A DNA stretch of 32,944 bases, taken from a virus. Below are positions 23,164-30,177 of this stretch, piece after piece. Where the stretch lies: the IMG/VR virus record IMGVR_UViG_3300035670_000829, positions 1 through 32,944 of that record; one strand, 5' to 3'. Numbering within the stretch: position 1 is the first letter of the stretch; every line of letters starts with the position of its first letter. Below the pieces are notes generated by a model, which searched no databases, was not told the origin of the DNA, and saw nothing but the letters and a program-made list of their open reading frames with translations. Both the position numbers and the translations under genes were made by a program.

Positions 23164-23317
23164 TCTTTGGTGGTGTGAGTCCATGAAGCAATGGAGATGG
23201 ACTCTCACAGACGATCACCGACCAATAATAAAACAAGAGTCAGGACAAAGACCTGAACTTAGAGATGCAATGAATGACATTGCAAATACAGTTGAATATC
23301 TTGTAGGGAAGAAGTAG
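23153..23317 (+). CDS. conserved small cyanophage-type protein, 54 aa
   Basis: ATG at 23153 to TAG at 23315-23317. The sequence opens MKINLWWCESMKQWRWTLTD, Trp-rich, and continues with DHRPIIKQESGQRPELRDAMNDI and TVEYLVG. I recall closely similar short proteins from T4-like cyanophages, so it is probably a real conserved gene. Function unknown. It precedes the late promoter of the giant fibre gene. Confidence 0.6.
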   Translation: MKINLWWCESMKQWRWTLTDDHRPIIKQESGQRPELRDAMNDIANTVEYLVGKK

Positions 23318-23328
23318 ATTTCATCTAT

Positions 23329-23336
23329 GATAAATA
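23329..23336 (+). promoter_or_regulatory. candidate late promoter GATAAATA for the giant fibre gene
   Basis: NATAAATA match 31 bases before the ATG at 23367; start expected near 23342. It is the only promoter-like signal ahead of the 6.75-kb gene. No strong Shine-Dalgarno sequence is visible before that ATG. Confidence 0.6.
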
Positions 23337-23366
23337 ATCATTAACGGAAATCTATAAAATAATAAA

Positions 23367-26300
23367 ATGGGTCTTTCAAGATTAGAAGCATTTTTGAAAT
23401 CTGTTCGTGGTAATTTACTTCACGTAGATCCAAATGCTCTAGATTCTACAGATAGCATAGAAAATGACGGAAGCAGTCAAATGGTTCCGTTTAAAACATT
23501 AAATAGAGCACTCGCAGAAGCAGCAAGATTTTCATATCAGGCAGGATTGGATAATGATAGATTTGGAAGAACCACAATATTAATTTACCCAGGACAGCAT
23601 ATAGTAGATAATCGTCCTGGAGCAGTAATAGAAGATGATGGTAATATTAAACTTAGAAGCGGAGTTGATTCATCAATAAATCAGTGGTCTTTAGAAACAA
23701 TTTATGATTTAACATTAACAAATAATGATCTTTATAAATTAAATTCAGTTCACGGAGGATTAATTCTTCCTCGCGGTGTAAGTATTGTTGCAAAAGATCT
23801 TAGAAAAACTGTTATAAGACCTTTATATGTTCCCGATCCTCTTAACAATAATATAGAAAGATCTGCTATATTCAGACTTACTGGCGCATCATTTTTATAT
23901 GGATTTTCTGTTCTTGATGCAGATCCAAATGGAATTGCTTATAAAGATTATACATCATTAAGAGAAACTCCAACTTTTTCGCATCATAAATTAACTTGTT
24001 TTGAGTATGCTGATGGTGTTAATAATGTTGTAATTGATGATGTCTTCAATAATATAACGACTTCAAGAACTGATCTTGAAATGTATTATGAAAAGATCTC
24101 ATTAGTATATGGAGATTCATCTGGTAGACCAATTGATGACCCAGTTTACTCAACTGGAGTTTCAATTGATATTCAACCAATTGTAGATGAATTTAGAATT
24201 GTAGGTTCTAGAGGAAAAGATTTCCAAATATCTGAAATCATAGCAGGAAATGGATTTACTCCTACAACTACAATTACAGTCACAACCACAGAACCTCTTG
24301 AGGGAGTCAGTGTTGATACTCCAATACAAGTTTCTGGAGTTGATGTAGAAGGATATGATGGACAGTTTGTAGTCTTTAAAGTATTAGGAACCAATCAGTT
24401 ACAATATAAGTCAAAAATTTTACCGCAACAACCTTCTCCAACTATTTTTGGAGCAAACTTTAGTATTGTAACTGATACTGTATCTTCTGCTTCACCATAT
24501 GTCTTTAATGTATCCTTGAGATCTGTTTATGGAATGTGTGGTCTTCATGCAGATGGAAGTAAGGCAGATGGTTTTAAGAGTATGGTTGTTGCTCAATTCA
24601 CTGGAATTGGACTTCAAAAAGATGATAATGCATTTGTAGTATACGATAATAATATTGGCGCGTATCAAGATTCCATTGCTGTTCCTAATTTATACAAAAA
24701 TTCAAGAGCAAGATTTAAACCAGAATATGAAAACTATCACATAAAAGTATCTGAAGGTGGTTTCTGTCAACTTGTAAGTATTTTCGCAATTGGATTTGCA
24801 AATCAATTCCTTGCAGAAAGTGGTGGTGATTATTCAATTACTAACTCAAACTCAAACTTTGGTGCTAAAGCATTAGTATCTGAAGGATTTAGTCGAGAAG
24901 CATTTCCTAGAGATGATGTAGGATTTATCACTAAGATAATACCTCCAAGAGACATTGAATCTGATAAAGTATCAATCGAATTCAATTCTATTGATGTTGC
25001 TTTAACGATTGCTGGTGCAGCAGGAGCAGCAACAACAGATAAACTTTATTTATATGATGAAAATGACATTAATCATCCTCCAAGAATATTACTAGATGGA
25101 TATAGAATCGGTGCTGCAAAGAACGAAATTCTTTACCTTGAAGATACAACAGCAGGAGTTTTAATACCAAATACTAATAATTCTTATGAAAAATCTTTTA
25201 ATGTAGGAAGAATAAATGGAGATACTGAAAATGATATTTCTTCTTCAATTATAAACTTCACTCAAACTGATAATTTTGAGACTGGAGAAAAAATCAGAAT
25301 CATTTCTGATAATGGTTATTTGCCAGATGGAATTGAAGATAAAGTTTATTATGCGATTGATGTAACAACAGGTGGAAATAATCAAATTAAAGTTGCAGAT
25401 ACTTTTGATTCTGCCTTAAATGATCTTTCTATTGATATAAACACAAAAGGAGGAAGACTAAGAGTTGTTAGTAGAGTTTCTGATAAAAATGCTGGAGAGA
25501 TAGGGCACCCTGTTCAATGGGATTCTGTTAGATCTAATTGGTATATAACAGTTGCTCCAAATAGCACTTTATATACTTATGTTTTATCTAAAGATGGTGT
25601 TCCAACAACCAATAGAACTTATATTCAAAGAACACCAGATAGAAGAAATGCTAATGATACTGTATATAAGTTTGAATATATCATTCCTAAAGACTCTTCC
25701 ATTGTTGCAAGACCTCCTCTTGATGGATATGTATTACAAAAAAGTAATAAAACACTATTAGGTGAAAATGAAATTGATACTTATTTTGGATTTGATGATG
25801 ATTCCTTAGAAAACATAAATGATCTAAGAAATCCAAAATATATTTCAGGAATTACTTGGTCATTGCAAGAATCTACTGTTACTTGTGAATTAGATCACAA
25901 TTTAAACATTGGTGAAAAAGTAAGAATAAGAAATGTAATTCCTAATGAGTATAATGGAACTTATTCTGTAAAGAGAGTTATTAATTCAAAACAATTTGTA
26001 TATGATTTAGCAAATAATCCAGGACTGTTTGCTAATGATACTTCAATTCGTGATTTGAATCTTCCTTATTTTCAACCTAAAGAAACTGTAAACACTTATA
26101 AACTTTATGAAATAGAAACAGTTCAAGACTATATTCCAGAAAAGCAAGATGGAATTTATGAATTAACTATTTTAAATAATTCAGTTTCTCCTATTGCAGC
26201 ACCTTTTACTAACGTTAAACTATCTCAACCAATTAAAAATCTTTATCCTCAAATTGATAGAGATAATCCAATATCAGATCCTAAGGAAGCAGTATCTTTT

Positions 26301-29300
26301 GCAAAGTTGGATAATATTGGAGAAGTTACTATTGATAATCCAGAAAATAGTATTACAAAAGAAACTTTAAACAAATTTATTGATGATTTTAATATTGGAT
26401 TTGGAGTAACATCAATTATCTCTAATTCAGTTGGAACTTCTCATACAATCTATACTACTATAGATCACGGTCTTTCTGAAATTACTTCACTTTCAATTGT
26501 AAGTGCCGGAACAAGTTATGTTCCTGGAACATATTATGGAGTAAGTTTACAAGGAACTACTACTGGAGTAAATGCTAGAGTAGCAATTGATGTAAATTCA
26601 ACTGGCAATGTTGCTTCCGTTCAAATTATGGATGGAGGAAGTGTGTATAGTGTTGGTAATACTTTATCACTAATACCTCCTGTTGGAATTGGAACTACTA
26701 CTGGATTTGTTCCTGCCACAGTATCTGTAACTTCTATTAGCAATAATGTTGATGATGTAATTACTCTTTCTGGATATACTGGAATTTATACTGGATATAA
26801 TAATCTTTATAGAATTACATCCATTCCAGCAAACAACAGAATAATCGTTGCTTCTGCAGGAATAGTTACTAACTTTAGCATAACATTAGTAACTCAAAAT
26901 TCAACCGCTTCTATAACAAGTAAGTCAATTAGTATCTCTGGATTTACTTATGATAGATTCATTGGAATTGCAACTGTCACTACATCAACTGCTCACGATT
27001 TAAACTTTAATCAGAAGATTAGATTTGATGGATTTACTCAATCCTTTTATAATAAAGATGTTTCAGTAAGTAAAATCATTTCATCAACTTCATTTGAAGT
27101 GGTTGGAATTGGAACTTCAACTACAACACCAGTAACTACGGGAACAAGAATTATATATCCTTATGGGTATAATAATTCTCAAAGAGGGGTTGATAGAGGT
27201 AGATACATTTATGATAGACTTGTTCTATCAAATAGTACTCAATACTTATCTACTGCAAATGATGCAAGTGTTCCAATCGTCATTACTAATGCTGCAAATA
27301 GCGGACTTAAGATAGGAGATTACTTTATCGTAAATGGGGAAGTGATGAGAGTCAGATCTCCTGTCATAAATGATAATGTTGAGGTTTATAGGGCACAGTT
27401 TGCAACAATTAGAAAAACTCATCCAGTTGGTTCTGTAATTCAAAGAATCAAACCAATTCCAGTTGAATTTAGAAGAAATACAATCATTCGTGCTTCTGGA
27501 CATACTTTTGAATATGTTGGATTTGGTCCAGGTAATTATTCTACTGCTTTCCCAGAAAAACAAGATAGAAAACTATCAGAGTCTGAAAAGATTCTTTCAC
27601 AAGCATCAAAATATAATGGTGGTGTTGTTTACTATTCTGGAACTGATGATTCTGGTGATTTTTATGCAGGAAATAAAAAGACTACTTCCGCCACAGGAAA
27701 AGAAGAAATCTTTGATACTCCAATTCAAACATTCACTGGTGAGGAAAACATTACCAATGAAATTGTAAAGACAAATGATGTAATTATTGATAGGTCAATT
27801 AGAGTTGGGGGAGGAAAAAATAATGATGTAACATCCGAATTTAATGGTCCAGTTATTTTTAATGAAAAAATAACTTCTTATTCTTCGGAAGGAATTGAAG
27901 CACCATCCATATTCTTACAAGGTGATCTAGAAATTTCTAGAAGATATTCAATTTCTTCTGATATTCCTACTGTCGCAGGGAACTATGGTGATATAATCTA
28001 TCGTGCTTCTCCAAATGAAGGAGAAAATATTGGATGGGTTTATACTACAAGTGATCGTTGGAAAACTTGGGGTTATGTTGGAGATTTGGGAACATTAGTT
28101 TATCTTTATTCTGGAACTGAAAATGGTCCAAATGTTCTTGAAGGTATTGTAGATAAAATAAAATTTGTAGGAGATCCTGATGGATTTGGTATTGATGTTG
28201 ATATTGAAGTAGATGCAACTGTTGGATTTGGAACTATTATTCTTCGAAATCCAATTGATGTTATTAATTTTAGAAATGAATTAGGAAAGAATACTCCAAC
28301 ATTTACAACCCGAAGTGTTGGTTCTAGATTTGTTTATGAAGAAACTTTGAATGCATCCAATGTAGATTATGCTACTGGAGTTACTGATAATTCTCTATGG
28401 AATTCTATTCCAAGAAATGTAAATACATTTTATTTCAAGTGGTATGCTGGTCAAAATGAAATTGCTTCTTTAGACGGAACTGGAAATTTAATTTTATCTG
28501 GATCTATAACTTCTTCTGGGGGATTTGATGGCAATTTAACTGGAAATGTAACTGGAAATGTAACTGGAAATGTAACTGGAAATGTAACTGGAAATGCAAC
28601 AAGTGCAGATTCAATTAAAACTCAATCAAGATCCAGTGATTCTTCACATTTCTTAACCTTTGTAGATTCTAATAATGGTACAGCATCTAATGAAATTCTT
28701 TATACTGATGCTGGAATAACATATAATCCAAGTACCAATATTCTAACTGCAAATTTAGATGGTAATGCAACAAGTGCAGATTCAATTAAAACTCAATCAA
28801 GATCTTCCAATTCCACTCATTTCTTAACTTTTGTAGATTCTAATAATGGTACAGCAGCTAATGAAAGTCTTTATACTGATGCTGGAATAACATATAATCC
28901 AAGCACCAATATTTTAACTGCAAATTTAGATGGTAATTCTGGTACAGCAACTACTGCTTCTAATTTAAACAGAAGAGTAATTGCCGGATCTGGATTAACT
29001 GCAACAAGTAATATAGATTCATTAAATGGACAGGATATTACTTTAAATGTTCAACCGGGCACTGGTATTCAAATTTCCAATGATTCAGTTTCTGTTGATT
29101 CTACTGTTGTAAGAACTGTAGGTGATCAAAATATTGGAGGGACAAAAACTTTTACCAGCAATATTAATACTATTTCTATTAATAATGGACAATTAGCTGG
29201 ATTCCGTAATGTTATTCTTAATGGAAATTTTGATATTTGGGAGAGAGGTACTAATTTTACAGGAGTTGAATATGGTCCAGACCGATGGTTTTTGGGTCAT

Positions 29301-30116
29301 ACTGGGACCGCAAGAACAACCACTCAGGAATCGTTTACTCTAGGTCAGACTGAGGTGCCTGGGGAGCCAACTTACTTTGTTCGCCATGATGTAACAAGTG
29401 TTGCAGGATTTTCTAATTTTGCTGTAATGACACAGAGAATTGAAAATGTCAGAACATTTGCCGGTCAACAGGTGACACTCAGTTTCTGGGCAAAAGCTGA
29501 TTCAATAAAACCCATTTCTATTGAGTTTGCTCAAAACTTTGGAACAGGTGGATCTCCAAGCCCAGAGGTTAATACACTGGGCGTCACGAAGGTTAATCTT
29601 AGTTCCATTTGGCAGAAGATTATAGTGACGGTTACGCTACCTAGTATTTTAGGTAAAATCTTAGGAACTGATGGAAATAGCTACCTGGCTGTAGGAATTT
29701 GGATGGATGCTGGAAGTGATTTGAATTCTAGAACTGACTCTCTTGGTCAACAATCTGGAATATTTGAGTTTTCTAGGTTTCAATTAGAGCCAGGTCCTAT
29801 TGATACTCCATTTGAAATGAGACCTATTGGACTTGAACGTTCTATGTGCCAGAGTTACTATCAAGTTGGAACTGCAGTTAATTGGGGATATGCCCCCAGT
29901 TCAAACTTTTCTGTAGGCAACTCCTATGAGTTTGTAGTTACCATGAGATCTACCCCAACTGTTACCCTTTCGGCAGGTAGTGAAGAAAATATCAGTCAGG
30001 TCAGTGTAATCTCGATATTTAGTAATGGAAATGGATTCAGTGCTAGAGGCATCTCAGAAGGACCTGGATCTACTTTCTGGAGGCGATCATTTTCTGCAGA
30101 GGCTGAACTATACTGA
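23367..30116 (+). CDS. giant fibre-like virion structural protein, 2249 aa
   Basis: 2249 residues. It opens MGLSRLEAFLKSVRGNLLHVDP, followed by FKTLNRALAEAARFS and TTILIYPGQHIVDNRPGAVI, a start typical of very large structural or tail-fibre proteins of T4-like cyanophages; the first 500 residues look like a right-handed beta-helix. Beta-domains with GTSYVPGTYYG-type repeats follow (about 1040-1115), then YTTSDRWKTWGYVG (about 1555). A slender stem has tandem GNVT repeats and a 57-residue duplication (about 1725-1856). The C-terminal 300 residues (from NVILNGNFDIWERG) resemble receptor-binding tips of unrelated phage fibres, with QRIEN, VTLSFWAKA and FQLEPG motifs and a base composition clearly richer in G+C. 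Probable host-binding fibre; attachment site on the virion is inferred only from the neighbourhood. Confidence 0.72.
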   Translation: MGLSRLEAFLKSVRGNLLHVDPNALDSTDSIENDGSSQMVPFKTLNRALAEAARFSYQAGLDNDRFGRTTILIYPGQHIVDNRPGAVIEDDGNIKLRSGVDSSINQWSLETIYDLTLTNNDLYKLNSVHGGLILPRGVSIVAKDLRKTVIRPLYVPDPLNNNIERSAIFRLTGASFLYGFSVLDADPNGIAYKDYTSLRETPTFSHHKLTCFEYADGVNNVVIDDVFNNITTSRTDLEMYYEKISLVYGDSSGRPIDDPVYSTGVSIDIQPIVDEFRIVGSRGKDFQISEIIAGNGFTPTTTITVTTTEPLEGVSVDTPIQVSGVDVEGYDGQFVVFKVLGTNQLQYKSKILPQQPSPTIFGANFSIVTDTVSSASPYVFNVSLRSVYGMCGLHADGSKADGFKSMVVAQFTGIGLQKDDNAFVVYDNNIGAYQDSIAVPNLYKNSRARFKPEYENYHIKVSEGGFCQLVSIFAIGFANQFLAESGGDYSITNSNSNFGAKALVSEGFSREAFPRDDVGFITKIIPPRDIESDKVSIEFNSIDVALTIAGAAGAATTDKLYLYDENDINHPPRILLDGYRIGAAKNEILYLEDTTAGVLIPNTNNSYEKSFNVGRINGDTENDISSSIINFTQTDNFETGEKIRIISDNGYLPDGIEDKVYYAIDVTTGGNNQIKVADTFDSALNDLSIDINTKGGRLRVVSRVSDKNAGEIGHPVQWDSVRSNWYITVAPNSTLYTYVLSKDGVPTTNRTYIQRTPDRRNANDTVYKFEYIIPKDSSIVARPPLDGYVLQKSNKTLLGENEIDTYFGFDDDSLENINDLRNPKYISGITWSLQESTVTCELDHNLNIGEKVRIRNVIPNEYNGTYSVKRVINSKQFVYDLANNPGLFANDTSIRDLNLPYFQPKETVNTYKLYEIETVQDYIPEKQDGIYELTILNNSVSPIAAPFTNVKLSQPIKNLYPQIDRDNPISDPKEAVSFAKLDNIGEVTIDNPENSITKETLNKFIDDFNIGFGVTSIISNSVGTSHTIYTTIDHGLSEITSLSIVSAGTSYVPGTYYGVSLQGTTTGVNARVAIDVNSTGNVASVQIMDGGSVYSVGNTLSLIPPVGIGTTTGFVPATVSVTSISNNVDDVITLSGYTGIYTGYNNLYRITSIPANNRIIVASAGIVTNFSITLVTQNSTASITSKSISISGFTYDRFIGIATVTTSTAHDLNFNQKIRFDGFTQSFYNKDVSVSKIISSTSFEVVGIGTSTTTPVTTGTRIIYPYGYNNSQRGVDRGRYIYDRLVLSNSTQYLSTANDASVPIVITNAANSGLKIGDYFIVNGEVMRVRSPVINDNVEVYRAQFATIRKTHPVGSVIQRIKPIPVEFRRNTIIRASGHTFEYVGFGPGNYSTAFPEKQDRKLSESEKILSQASKYNGGVVYYSGTDDSGDFYAGNKKTTSATGKEEIFDTPIQTFTGEENITNEIVKTNDVIIDRSIRVGGGKNNDVTSEFNGPVIFNEKITSYSSEGIEAPSIFLQGDLEISRRYSISSDIPTVAGNYGDIIYRASPNEGENIGWVYTTSDRWKTWGYVGDLGTLVYLYSGTENGPNVLEGIVDKIKFVGDPDGFGIDVDIEVDATVGFGTIILRNPIDVINFRNELGKNTPTFTTRSVGSRFVYEETLNASNVDYATGVTDNSLWNSIPRNVNTFYFKWYAGQNEIASLDGTGNLILSGSITSSGGFDGNLTGNVTGNVTGNVTGNVTGNATSADSIKTQSRSSDSSHFLTFVDSNNGTASNEILYTDAGITYNPSTNILTANLDGNATSADSIKTQSRSSNSTHFLTFVDSNNGTAANESLYTDAGITYNPSTNILTANLDGNSGTATTASNLNRRVIAGSGLTATSNIDSLNGQDITLNVQPGTGIQISNDSVSVDSTVVRTVGDQNIGGTKTFTSNINTISINNGQLAGFRNVILNGNFDIWERGTNFTGVEYGPDRWFLGHTGTARTTTQESFTLGQTEVPGEPTYFVRHDVTSVAGFSNFAVMTQRIENVRTFAGQQVTLSFWAKADSIKPISIEFAQNFGTGGSPSPEVNTLGVTKVNLSSIWQKIIVTVTLPSILGKILGTDGNSYLAVGIWMDAGSDLNSRTDSLGQQSGIFEFSRFQLEPGPIDTPFEMRPIGLERSMCQSYYQVGTAVNWGYAPSSNFSVGNSYEFVVTMRSTPTVTLSAGSEENISQVSVISIFSNGNGFSARGISEGPGSTFWRRSFSAEAELY
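28542..28589 (+). repeat. four perfect 12-bp repeats (GNVT) in the fibre stem
   Basis: GGAAATGTAACT four times head to tail, flanked by one diverged copy on each side (GNLT before, GNAT after). The copies are identical at DNA level although the protein could tolerate synonymous changes, so they are recent or kept by slippage. The 12-base unit preserves frame. Confidence 0.85.
28593..28934 (+). repeat. 171-bp tandem duplication in the fibre stem
   Basis: Two copies, 28593-28763 and 28764-28934, each 57 codons and beginning NATSADSIKTQSRSS. They differ mainly by scattered synonymous and a few missense changes. The unit contains HFLTFVDSNNGTA and LYTDAGITYNPSTNILTANLDGN, a repeat typical of T4-like fibre stems. 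Confidence 0.85.
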
Positions 30117-30177
30117 ACTATAAATTATAAAAATATCTAAATAATAAAAAAGGGGATAGTGAACCTTTAGGAGAAAT

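Noticed and set aside
28530-28934. Short repeats that could suggest a CRISPR or regulatory array
   Set aside because: Repeats are in frame, without spacers, and encode a recognisable fibre stem.
30117-30177. Possible terminator (AAAGG...CCTTT) between the two long fibre genes
   Set aside because: Only five pairs, no T-run after it, and it touches the ribosome-binding site of the next gene.
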